Positions 1 through 5,715 of a stretch of 6,684 nt of DNA are shown in pieces (position 1 is the first letter of the stretch; each line of letters begins with the position of its first letter). Source of the stretch: an uncultured Eubacteriales bacterium (GTDB lineage Bacteria; Bacillota; Clostridia; Christensenellales; CAG-138); assembly GCA_900543475.1 (NCBI GenBank), contig UQRU01000114.1, positions 1 to 6,684 on the forward strand, read 5' to 3'. The position numbers were made by a program, and so were the translations under genes. The notes beneath the pieces were generated by a model, which made no database searches, was not told where the DNA came from, and saw only the letters and a program-made list of their open reading frames with translations.

Positions 1-7
1 CCTGGCC

Positions 8-20
8 GCGCCGTAGGCGC
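8..20. other. Short GC hairpin at left window edge
   Basis: The bases GCGCC (8-12) and GGCGC (16-20) are perfect inverted copies around a GTA loop. Only 5 bp, so chance is possible. A similar GGCC-GTA-GGCC fold occurs at 6603-6613 near the other end of the window. The left edge is cut, so this may be the tail of a larger structured element. No gene is visible in bases 1-127. Confidence 0.35.
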
Positions 21-38
21 AAGGGAGCTATGAAAACC

Positions 39-68
39 TCGAAAAAGTGGCGCAAGCCACTTTTTCGA
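39..68. repeat. Perfect 13-bp inverted repeat with GCAA loop
   Basis: Bases 39-51 pair perfectly with 56-68 (arm TCGAAAAAGTGGC) around a GCAA loop, which as RNA on the plus strand would be a GNRA tetraloop. It lies 5 bases from the terminator hairpin at 74-110, outside any gene. The arm's A5/T5 tracts give it terminator character in both directions, so it could back up the neighbouring terminator. It could instead be a dispersed intergenic repeat; one window cannot tell. Confidence 0.7.
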
Positions 69-73
69 CAGCC

Positions 74-112
74 AAAAAGGCCCTGTTCCCGCTGGGAACA
101 GGGCCTTTTTTT
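74..112 (-). terminator. Bidirectional intrinsic terminator after the M20 hydrolase gene
   Basis: Bases 74-90 and 94-110 form a perfect 17-bp stem with a GCT loop. The stem has a GC-rich core (GGCCCTGTTCCC) and A5/T5 outer ends, so each strand shows a stem followed by a T-run (seven T on the plus strand, five on the minus). It begins 17 bases after the stop codon of the minus-strand hydrolase gene and should end the transporter-hydrolase operon. It can also stop any plus-strand transcript entering from the left edge. Confidence 0.88.
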
Positions 113-127
113 CCGCAAGAGAGCGGC

Positions 128-1570
128 TCAATAAGTATCGATGGGGGGCTCTACGGAATCCGGCAAGGGGCAAACATACTTGCCGCCGTTGCGCTTGACC
201 ACCTCCGCCTTGGCCGCAGCCATCACATCGGGCCGCTCCATGGTGCGCACGGCGGATAGAGCCAGGATCTTAGCGGCGGTCAACAGGCCCTTATGGGCCA
301 GAGGGCTACAAGATTGGGCGGTCATCTGCCAGGTGTGGCCCACATTGCCCACGCAGCAGGTGGCCACGTTGATGTTCAGGGTGGGGACCGCATAGCCCAC
401 GTCCCCCACGTCCGTGGAGCCTGCCACCAGGCGCATATTTTGGGGGGCAAAGGGATGGATCTGGCTATCCAGGGGCTTGGCCAGGATCGCCTCCACCCGG
501 TCCTCCCCGTAGATCCGGGCGATTTCAGAGCGGATGTTGGCTTGCACCTCCGGGTTGTAGGTGTCCAGGAAGCCCTTTGCCAGGCGATAATCCGCCTCGT
601 CCCAAGGGGGCGCGCCGATCTCCTCCATGCATTGGTTAGCCACCTGGGCCAGGGCCTGGTTAGGCAGGTATTCGGTAAAGGCCATGGCCAGTTCGCATTC
701 CACCCGGGTATCCGTCATCATAGCCGCCCCTTGGGCCACCCGCTCCACCCGGGCAAACAGCTCCTTCACCTGGGATACATAGGGCGCCCGCACCTCATAG
801 CGCACCACCGCCCGGTCCTGCACCACGTTGGGGGCGGTTCCGCCTGCATCGATGTAGGCGTAATGGATGCGGGCCTCCGGGATCACATGCTCCCGCAAAT
901 AGTTGCAGCCCACGCTCATCAGCTCGCAAGCGTCCAAGGCGCTGCGGCCCAGATAGGGGGTGGAGCCTGCATGGGAGGTCAGGCCGTAGAAGCGGAAATT
1001 GGCGCCCATGATGGCGTTATAGTGGACTGCCTCCACGCTGTTGGCGGTGGAGGGGTGCCAGGTATAAACGAAATCCACCCCGTCGAACAGGCCGGCCCGG
1101 GCCATAAACTGCTTGGAGCCCGCCCCTTCCTCCGCCGGGCAGCCAAAGTAGATCACCGTGCCGCTTTTGCCGGTGGCGTCCAGATAGTCCTTCAGGGCGA
1201 TGGCCGCCCCCAGGGCGCCGGCCCCCAGGGCGCAGTGGCCGCAGCCATGGCCGTTGCCACCCGGGGTCACGGGGGCTTTGACGGGTTGCCCCGGGGCCTG
1301 GCTCAAGCCGGACAGGGCGTCGTATTCTCCCAGGAAGCCCACCACCGGCCCGCCGCTTCCGGCCGTATAGGCGCCGGTAAAACAGGTGGGGATGCCTGCC
1401 AGGCCGCTTTTTACAGCAAAGCCCCTCTCCTGTAGGCGCTGCATTAGCAAGGCCGCGGAGCGGGTCTCCTGGAAGGGCAGCTCCGCATATTCCCAAATGG
1501 CGTCGCTGACCTTGATCAGCATATCCGCGTTTTTCTCAACCGACTGTTGGATCCATTCCCGGTCTGTCAT
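128..1570 (-). CDS. M20 family amidohydrolase, AbgB-like (aminobenzoyl-glutamate utilization type)
   Basis: A predicted cytoplasmic, metal-dependent amidohydrolase of 480 aa, close to the length of E. coli AbgB, which cleaves p-aminobenzoyl-glutamate to aminobenzoate and glutamate. The M20 layout is visible: GHGCGHC at 107-113 supplies Cys110 and His112 as probable metal ligands, PAEEG at 145-149 carries the catalytic/ligand glutamates, and TWHP has His172. SHAGSTP (199-205) opens the inserted dimerization domain, GSTDVGDV lies at 384-391, and GHTWQ has His412. There is no signal peptide. The ATG is preceded by AAAAAGGAG (1578-1586) at 7 bases. It is the last gene of the operon, 30 bases after the ATPase stop, so the transporter probably supplies its substrate. 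Family membership is secure. The exact substrate is not: folate breakdown product, other N-acyl amino acid or dipeptide are all possible. Confidence 0.9.
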   Translation of the reverse strand: MTDREWIQQSVEKNADMLIKVSDAIWEYAELPFQETRSAALLMQRLQERGFAVKSGLAGIPTCFTGAYTAGSGGPVVGFLGEYDALSGLSQAPGQPVKAPVTPGGNGHGCGHCALGAGALGAAIALKDYLDATGKSGTVIYFGCPAEEGAGSKQFMARAGLFDGVDFVYTWHPSTANSVEAVHYNAIMGANFRFYGLTSHAGSTPYLGRSALDACELMSVGCNYLREHVIPEARIHYAYIDAGGTAPNVVQDRAVVRYEVRAPYVSQVKELFARVERVAQGAAMMTDTRVECELAMAFTEYLPNQALAQVANQCMEEIGAPPWDEADYRLAKGFLDTYNPEVQANIRSEIARIYGEDRVEAILAKPLDSQIHPFAPQNMRLVAGSTDVGDVGYAVPTLNINVATCCVGNVGHTWQMTAQSCSPLAHKGLLTAAKILALSAVRTMERPDVMAAAKAEVVKRNGGKYVCPLPDSVEPPIDTY

Positions 1571-1600
1571 GGCGAAACTCCTTTTTCTGGCGACTTGTTA

Positions 1601-2350
1601 TTATAGTACTTTGCTTAAAAATTCCCGGGTCCTGGGGTTCTGGGGTTGTGTGAATAGGGCTTCCGGCGTACCGGATTCCTGTACCAGCCCCCCGTCGATA
1701 AACAGCACCCGGTCGCTTACCTCCCGGGCAAAGCCCATCTCGTGGGTGACGATCACCGTGGTCATGCCGGAGCTGACCAGGTCCTGTATCACGTTGAGCA
1801 CCTCTTTTACCATCTCCGGGTCCAGGGCGGAGGTGGGCTCGTCGAACAGCAAAATCTCCGGCTCCATGGCCAGGGCCCGTACGATAGCCAGCCGTTGCTT
1901 CTGGCCGCCGGACAGCTTTACCGGGTGTACGTCCCGCTTATCCAGCAAACCCACCCGCTCCAGCAGGGCGCAGGCCTTTTCCTCCGCCTCCGCCTTGGGG
2001 AGCTTCTTTTCCAGCATGGGGGCCAGGGTGATGTTTTCCAGGGCGGTCATGTGGGGGAATACGTTGAAATTCTGAAACACCATGCCGATCTTTTGCCGGT
2101 ATCGGTCGATGTTGTTCCGCTTATCCATCACGTTGACGCCCCGGAAGTATATGTTCCCCGCCGTGGGAGTTTCCAACAGGTTCAGGCACCGTAGAAAGGT
2201 GCTCTTTCCCCCGCCGCTGGGGCCGATGATGGATACCGCCTCCCCTTCCCGGATCTGCTCGTCGATGCCCCGTAGCACCTCCAGCTTGCCAAAGCTCTTT
2301 TTCAGGCCCTCCACCTGTAGGATGGGCATTCCCTTTTCAGCACCGTTCAT
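1601..2350 (-). CDS. Amino acid ABC transporter ATP-binding protein (GlnQ/HisP type)
   Basis: The cytoplasmic ATPase that powers the importer encoded here (249 aa, normal for the polar amino-acid uptake family). All ABC motifs are present in order: Walker [10 protein letters not shown] (43-51), Q-loop glutamine in VFQNF (Gln93), signature LSGGQKQR (146-153), Walker B ILLFDE (166-171), D-loop SALD (174-177) and the switch histidine in VTHEMGF (His203). No catalytic residue is missing, so it should hydrolyse ATP. The chosen ATG has GGAGG (2361-2365) 10 bases upstream and overlaps the permease gene end by 14 bases, which suggests coupled translation. A second Met at residue 8 (2327-2329) sits nearer the conserved family start but has no proper ribosome site. 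Family call is firm; the transported solute is not determined by this subunit. Confidence 0.95.
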   Translation of the reverse strand: MNGAEKGMPILQVEGLKKSFGKLEVLRGIDEQIREGEAVSIIGPSGGGKSTFLRCLNLLETPTAGNIYFRGVNVMDKRNNIDRYRQKIGMVFQNFNVFPHMTALENITLAPMLEKKLPKAEAEEKACALLERVGLLDKRDVHPVKLSGGQKQRLAIVRALAMEPEILLFDEPTSALDPEMVKEVLNVIQDLVSSGMTTVIVTHEMGFAREVSDRVLFIDGGLVQESGTPEALFTQPQNPRTREFLSKVL

Positions 2351-3005
2351 TTTTGCGCATCCTCCATTCGGCCAATTCTACGATTTGGGAGAGCACCGTG
2401 GTCACCAGCAGATAGATCATGCCCGCGATCACGATGGCTTCAATGGGGCGATAGGTGGCCGCCAACACCGTGCGGTAGGAGGTGGTCAGCTCGTTGATAA
2501 AGAACACCGAAGCCAGGGACACCTGCTTGATCATATTGATGAATTCGTTTCCCAGGGCAGGCAGGATGTTCTTCACCGCCTGGGGCAGCACCACCTTGGC
2601 CATGGTGTGGCCCGCGGTAAGGCCCAGGCTGCGGGCCGCCTCGGTTTGGCCCTTATCCACCGCCTGGATGCCCGCCCGGATGATCTCCGCCACATAGGAA
2701 CTGGCGTTGATGATCAGGGCCACGATGATGCAGGCCGTATCCGAAAGGGAGAAGGGCATCACCTTGGGCAAAAAGATCCAGAAGAAATACAACTGCAATA
2801 GGATGGGCGTACCCCGCAAAACCCACACATAGGCCTTGACGAACCATTGAAAGACCCGCACCCGGGACAGCCGCAGCACCGCCAGCAGGGTGCCCACCGC
2901 CGTGCCCAGCACCACGGTGATGGCTGCCAGCCACAGGGTGCCCGCCAAGCCCTGCATATAAACTGTACCGTATCGCTCCAGTATTTTGATGATGGTATCC
3001 ATCAT
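2337..3005 (-). CDS. Amino acid ABC transporter permease (HisM/GlnP type)
   Basis: An inner-membrane permease of 222 aa with about five hydrophobic helices (roughly residues 19-45, 57-80, 90-108, 145-172 and 185-210). Hallmarks of the polar amino-acid family are RGTPILLQL (64-72) near the second helix and the cytoplasmic EAA loop from Glu122 to Ala143 (EAARSLGLT...LPQA), which docks on the ATPase. Only one permease gene is present, so the channel is probably a homodimer. Two adjacent ATG codons (3005 and 3002) could start it. GGGGG at 3016-3020 lies 10 bases before the first, and GGAG (3008-3011) favours the second by spacing. It follows the binding-protein gene after 133 bases that contain two hairpins. 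The gene ends inside the start of the ATPase gene. Confidence 0.95.
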   Translation of the reverse strand: MMDTIIKILERYGTVYMQGLAGTLWLAAITVVLGTAVGTLLAVLRLSRVRVFQWFVKAYVWVLRGTPILLQLYFFWIFLPKVMPFSLSDTACIIVALIINASSYVAEIIRAGIQAVDKGQTEAARSLGLTAGHTMAKVVLPQAVKNILPALGNEFINMIKQVSLASVFFINELTTSYRTVLAATYRPIEAIVIAGMIYLLVTTVLSQIVELAEWRMRKNERC

Positions 3006-3030
3006 AGCTCCATCGCCCCCTATTGAAATT

Positions 3031-3053
3031 CGCCGGCATGGTCCGGGCCGGCG
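3031..3053 (-). other. Hairpin just upstream of the permease ribosome site
   Basis: CGCCGGC (3031-3037) and GCCGGCG (3047-3053) form a perfect 7-bp stem with a 9-base loop. On the minus-strand mRNA it ends 25 bases before the permease start. Together with the hairpin at 3071-3113 it may set how much of the message beyond the binding-protein gene is kept or translated. No strong T-run follows, so it is not a full terminator. Confidence 0.5.
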
Positions 3054-3070
3054 GCCCCTTCAAATGAGAA

Positions 3071-3113
3071 GCCGGGCTTGCCGGGGCGGCTTTGACCGCC
3101 CTTTGCGCCCGGC
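3071..3113 (-). other. Long hairpin after the binding-protein gene (processing or attenuation stem)
   Basis: Outer arms GCCGGGC (3071-3077) and GCCCGGC (3107-3113) enclose inner arms GGGCGG (3084-3089) and CCGCCC (3096-3101). An internal bulge of 5-6 bases separates them, and the loop is 6 bases. It starts 25 bases after the binding-protein stop on the mRNA. The following bases, TTCTCATTT, are only weakly T-rich, so partial termination or protection of the upstream message from decay fits better than a complete stop. This position is usual for binding-protein operons in which the first gene is expressed most. Confidence 0.6.
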
Positions 3114-3138
3114 CTATAATACGTGGATATGCTGTCGT

Positions 3139-4095
3139 TTAGTTGATGCCCAAGCTGGCAGCGTATTCGGAATATTCGTTATACCATTCCATGTAGGTGC
3201 CGTCCTCTACCACCTGGTCCACCACCTGGTTGATCACCTCCAGCAGCTCGGTCTCCCCTTTGGGCACGCCGATGCGGGCGCCTTGGGTCTCCTCGTCCAC
3301 CACAAAGGCGAAGTCCGGCACAATGGCCATGCCGCATTCTGGATTGGCCTCCAGATACAGCTCCGCCGTGGCGATGGCGGTAATGCATGCATCCGCTTTG
3401 TTTTCCTGCACCATCAGGAAGCCGTCCGTGGTGGCGGATACCCGCTTGAGCTCCTTGTAGGCAGGGACCTGCTCAAAGGCGAAAAGTTCCTGCAGAGAGC
3501 CGCTTTGCACCACCACCGTCTGATCCGCCAGGTCGTCCGCGTCCCCGATGGCCCCAAGATCCTCGGTGCGCACCAGCAGGCCGTATTGGATCTCCTCCTG
3601 GCTGTAGTAGTAGCCTTTGGACATATCCATGGCCTCGGCCCGGGCAGGGGTATAGGCCAGGGCGGAAATCGCCATGTCGTATTTCCCCTCGGTGACGCTG
3701 CTCAATACCGCCGTGAACTCCAAAGGTACGATCCGGCACTCCACCCCCAAGGTCTCGGCGATCAGCTTGGCCAACTCAATGTCCGCGCCCACATATTTTT
3801 CGTCCCCCTCCTTGGCAGGGTCGATAAACTCGCAGGGTGCAAAATAGGGTTCCGTAGCCACCTCGATATACCCCCGGGCTTGGATCTGCTCCAGCCGGTT
3901 GGCCCCGGGCGCCTGAGTCCCCGCCGGGGTCTGTAGGCCGCCCGCACTGCGCACCGCCGCCTCCGCCGCCAGCACGCCGCTCTGGGTGCCGGCAATGGGC
4001 TGGGCCTGCCCCAGGGCCGAACAGGCTGTCAACGCGCATACGCTTACCAGCGCGGTTACCACGAGGATCGCCTTGACGAGATTGGTGTTTTTCAT
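3139..4095 (-). CDS. Amino acid ABC transporter substrate-binding lipoprotein (SBP family 3)
   Basis: The extracellular, membrane-anchored solute receptor of the importer (318 aa). A lipoprotein signal is clear: basic start (MKNTNLVK), hydrophobic stretch 9-23, lipobox LTAC with Cys25 as the lipidated residue. Residues 26-66 form an Ala/Gln/Gly/Pro-rich linker with no fold motif, longer than typical, which probably lifts the domain off the membrane. The family-3 domain follows, with GYIEVATEPYFAPCEF (75-90), YVGADIELAKLIAETLG (101-117) and KYDMAISALAYTPARAEAMD (138-157); the Arg in TPARAE is the usual ligand carboxylate contact. AGGAGGG (4103-4109) lies 7 bases before the ATG and a perfect promoter about 100 bases upstream. 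It is the first operon gene. A polar amino acid or conjugate is the expected ligand; specificity is unknown. Confidence 0.93.
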   Translation of the reverse strand: MKNTNLVKAILVVTALVSVCALTACSALGQAQPIAGTQSGVLAAEAAVRSAGGLQTPAGTQAPGANRLEQIQARGYIEVATEPYFAPCEFIDPAKEGDEKYVGADIELAKLIAETLGVECRIVPLEFTAVLSSVTEGKYDMAISALAYTPARAEAMDMSKGYYYSQEEIQYGLLVRTEDLGAIGDADDLADQTVVVQSGSLQELFAFEQVPAYKELKRVSATTDGFLMVQENKADACITAIATAELYLEANPECGMAIVPDFAFVVDEETQGARIGVPKGETELLEVINQVVDQVVEDGTYMEWYNEYSEYAASLGIN

Positions 4096-4171
4096 GTTGA
4101 TGCCCTCCTGCTCTGGCGGCCGGCCGGTTGCTTGCCGAAACCCGCTCGCTCTGTCGCTTTATTACTTTAGC

Positions 4172-4200
4172 ATTATAAAGTGGTAGAGCGATTTTGTCAA
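4172..4200 (-). promoter_or_regulatory. Perfect-consensus sigma-A promoter of the transporter operon
   Basis: On the minus strand TTGACA (4195-4200) and TATAAT (4172-4177) are separated by exactly 17 bases, a full match to the housekeeping consensus. Initiation is expected near 4165, giving a leader of about 70 bases before the binding-protein ATG. I recognise no riboswitch, T-box or operator in that leader; it contains only a GC-rich GGCCGGCC stretch near the ribosome site. Confidence 0.93.
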
Positions 4201-4203
4201 TGG

Positions 4204-4225
4204 TTTTTTTCCCTTTTTTCATTTT
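4204..4225 (-). promoter_or_regulatory. A-tracts upstream of the -35 box (UP-like element)
   Basis: On the minus strand three A-runs of 4, 6 and 7 bases lie just ahead of the -35 box. This fits an UP element contacted by the RNA polymerase alpha subunits and would strengthen an already consensus promoter. They stand out in a strongly GC-rich gap. The role is inferred from position and composition. Confidence 0.55.
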
Positions 4226-4289
4226 CCCTTCCTGAGGGGCCTGGAGACCGAAACGCAGGGCGGGCGTTTTCCCCCCGAGGGGGCGGAGG

Positions 4290-4450
4290 GCATCCGGCGG
4301 CGCGGGGGGGGCGGCGGCGTTTGGCGGCCCGGGGGCCGTTGGCCCCCGGGCCTGCCAAACAAAAGCCAGGGGTCGGGGCCTTTGGCCCCGGCACCTGGCT
4401 TTCCGGGCGCTTTGCGCCCAGCCGCCGCCCCCCCCCGCGCCGCCGGATGC
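4290..4450. repeat. 161-bp palindromic element predicted to fold as a four-way (cloverleaf) junction
   Basis: The outer arms 4290-4318 and 4421-4450 are perfect inverted copies (start GCATCC, end GGATGC) except for a run of 8 G against 9 C, giving a 29-bp stem with one bulge. Inside lie three consecutive hairpins: 4320-4359 (18 bp, one bulge, GTT loop), 4362-4402 (19 positions, one G-A mismatch and one G-T pair, TTT loop) and 4405-4419 (6 bp, TTT loop). The first two share the core GGGGCC-KTT-GGCCCC, suggesting duplication. No target-site duplication, transposase or convincing gene is present. It fills most of the 406-base gap 4096-4501. It could be a non-autonomous mobile repeat, a structured RNA or a protein-binding DNA cruciform; none is proven. 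Confidence 0.85.
4357..4402 (-). terminator. Possible terminator of the peroxiredoxin transcript within the palindrome
   Basis: Read on the minus strand, the stem with arms at 4384-4402 and 4362-4380 ends in CTGGCTTT and runs into TGTTTGG, giving a TTTTGTTT tail. This is an acceptable intrinsic terminator about 100 bases past the peroxiredoxin stop and upstream of the next operon's promoter. The last T bases also belong to the neighbouring hairpin, so the two folds compete. No better terminator lies between 4501 and 4200. Confidence 0.5.
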
Positions 4451-4501
4451 ACGCAACGGAAAAGGGTAAACCCAAAAGAACCTGTCGCTAACCAGGAAGG
4501 C

Positions 4502-4960
4502 TCATCCCTGGAGATAGGCCAAGATCTCCTCCGCATTGGTATCGGGCTTGACCTTTGGCAGCACCTTTTCCACCATACCCTCCTCGTCAATGATATAAGT
4601 AGAGCGCACCACCCCCATGCTGGTTTTGCCGTAGAGCTTTTTCTCCTGCCACACGCCGTAAGCTTCAATGGCCTTGCGCTCCGGGTCTGCCAGCAGGATA
4701 AAAGGCAGGTTATATTTCTCCGCGAATTTCACATGGGAAGCCACGCTGTCCTTGCTGACGCCGATCACCACGGCGTTCAACGACTGGAACCCGGCATAAT
4801 TGGCCCCAAAGGCGCAAGCCTGGCGGGTACAGCCGGGGGTATTGTCCTTTGGATAAAAGTACAATACGACCTTTTTTCCCAGGAAATCCGATAGGGACAC
4901 CGCCTCGCCCCGCTGATCCTGCAAGGTGAAATCCGGGGCTTTGGTTCCGACTTCTAACAT
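4502..4960 (-). CDS. bcp: Peroxiredoxin, Bcp/PrxQ type (thiol peroxidase)
   Basis: A cytoplasmic thiol peroxidase of 152 aa, normal for Bcp, that reduces hydrogen peroxide and organic peroxides using thioredoxin or a similar donor. The catalytic motif PxxxTxxC is seen as P37-T41-C44 within YPKDNTPGCT, so Cys44 is the peroxidatic cysteine. Cys49, five residues on (CTRQAC), is the resolving cysteine of the PrxQ class, implying an intramolecular disulfide. Arg119 in VVRSTYIID is the conserved active-site arginine. The N-terminal APDFTL segment is also typical. The ATG lies inside the end of yaaA (7-base overlap), with AGGAGG at 4967-4972 encoded within the yaaA tail, so translation is probably coupled. 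The pairing with yaaA supports a peroxide-defence role. Nothing is missing or odd in the protein. Confidence 0.95.
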   Translation of the reverse strand: MLEVGTKAPDFTLQDQRGEAVSLSDFLGKKVVLYFYPKDNTPGCTRQACAFGANYAGFQSLNAVVIGVSKDSVASHVKFAEKYNLPFILLADPERKAIEAYGVWQEKKLYGKTSMGVVRSTYIIDEEGMVEKVLPKVKPDTNAEEILAYLQG

Positions 4961-5709
4961 GATTCTCCTCCTTTTATAAATACATACGTCTTTTCCGTGG
5001 ACCGGTCGGGATCATAGGCATAGCCCAGCTGGCAAAAGCCCTTGGCCGCCTCCAGGTCCTGCGCCTGGGTCTGGGCCAGCCAGCGCGCCATGCTGCCCCG
5101 GGCCATCTTGCACAAAGTGCCTTTTTCCACCACCTTGCCGTCGATCACCTGGCCAAACACGCATTCCACCCAGGCCACATGCCTGGGCAAATGGGGCAAC
5201 ACCGCCCGGCTATACTCCCGGGAGGCCAGATTCAGCACCTGATCCGTCTCCGCCCCCAGAGCGGCTCCCAGTTTTTCGCCCCAGAAGGCGTATAGATCCC
5301 GGGCCTCCCCCACGGCTAACTTGGCTTGCATTTCCAGCCGGTAGGGGGTCACGCCATCTAGGGGCCGCAGCAACCCGTAAAACCCCGACAGGATCCGCAA
5401 ATGGGCCTGCAAATAGGCCAGCGCCCCTTCCTCCAATACGTTGGGCGCCAGATACCGGTATTGGATCCCGTCATAGGCCAATATGGCAGGGGTCAAGTCA
5501 TGATATAATTCCATGCGCTGTAACCGTTGGATGTTTTCCCGGGCCAGGGCGTCGTTGCACCTCCACAGGGTTTGCAGGGCGCTTGCATCCATCTGCCGCA
5601 GCTGCCCCATCAAACGCTCCGCTTCCTTCAGGAAGCGGGGCAAATCCTGATAGGCCAGGTATTCCTGATCCACCCGCATCTTTTTTGCTGGAGAAATGAT
5701 CATCTGCAT
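4954..5709 (-). CDS. yaaA: YaaA family peroxide stress protein (UPF0246)
   Basis: A 251-aa member of the YaaA family, close to the 258 aa of E. coli YaaA. The E. coli protein lowers free iron and thus Fenton damage during hydrogen peroxide stress, and the family has a DNA-binding fold. Seen here: ISPAK (5-9), AILAYDGIQY (75-84), LRILSGFYGLLRPLD (104-118), PYRLEM (122-127), DLYAFWG (138-144), NLAS-EY (160-166) and KMARGSMARW (201-210), all at the expected spacing. The ATG at 5709 places ISPAK at the same distance as in E. coli, so I keep it over the ATG at 5703. It has no nearby ribosome site; the promoter -10 box ends 6 bases before it, suggesting a leaderless message. Its 3' end overlaps the peroxiredoxin start. 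The biochemical activity is only partly known even in E. coli. Confidence 0.93.
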   Translation of the reverse strand: MQMIISPAKKMRVDQEYLAYQDLPRFLKEAERLMGQLRQMDASALQTLWRCNDALARENIQRLQRMELYHDLTPAILAYDGIQYRYLAPNVLEEGALAYLQAHLRILSGFYGLLRPLDGVTPYRLEMQAKLAVGEARDLYAFWGEKLGAALGAETDQVLNLASREYSRAVLPHLPRHVAWVECVFGQVIDGKVVEKGTLCKMARGSMARWLAQTQAQDLEAAKGFCQLGYAYDPDRSTEKTYVFIKGGESC

Positions 5710-5715
5710 GGCTCG

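Noticed and set aside
293..1435. A 380-codon open frame on the plus strand opposite the M20 hydrolase
   Set aside because: It is antisense to a gene with a full set of catalytic motifs. Its product is a His/Gly/Gln-rich sequence with no motif, the usual mirror of GC-rich codons.
1571..1600. A separate promoter for the hydrolase gene
   Set aside because: The 30-base gap holds only a ribosome-binding site and no -10/-35 pair, so the gene is read with the transporter operon.
2082..2801. A 239-codon plus-strand open frame across the ATPase and permease genes
   Set aside because: It crosses two well-supported minus-strand genes, has no recognisable domain and no ribosome site.
2986..3936. A 316-codon plus-strand open frame opposite the binding-protein gene
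   Set aside because: It is the antisense shadow of a clear lipoprotein gene, with biased composition and no family features.
4096..4171. A riboswitch or T-box in the binding-protein leader
   Set aside because: The leader is only about 70 bases and shows no conserved aptamer core, specifier loop or terminator/antiterminator pair.
4290..4450. The palindrome as a tRNA gene
   Set aside because: The cloverleaf shape is suggestive, but stem lengths (29, 18, 19 and 6 bp), 3-base loops and the lack of T-loop, anticodon and CCA-adjacent features exclude a tRNA.
3776..4456. A 226-codon minus-strand frame running through the palindrome into the binding-protein gene
   Set aside because: It translates the palindrome into Gly/Pro/Arg/Ala-rich sequence, overlaps the binding-protein gene in another frame and spans its consensus promoter.
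4219..4668. A minus-strand frame across the palindrome and the end of the peroxiredoxin gene
   Set aside because: It is out of frame with the peroxiredoxin and composed of repeat-derived residues; nothing supports expression.
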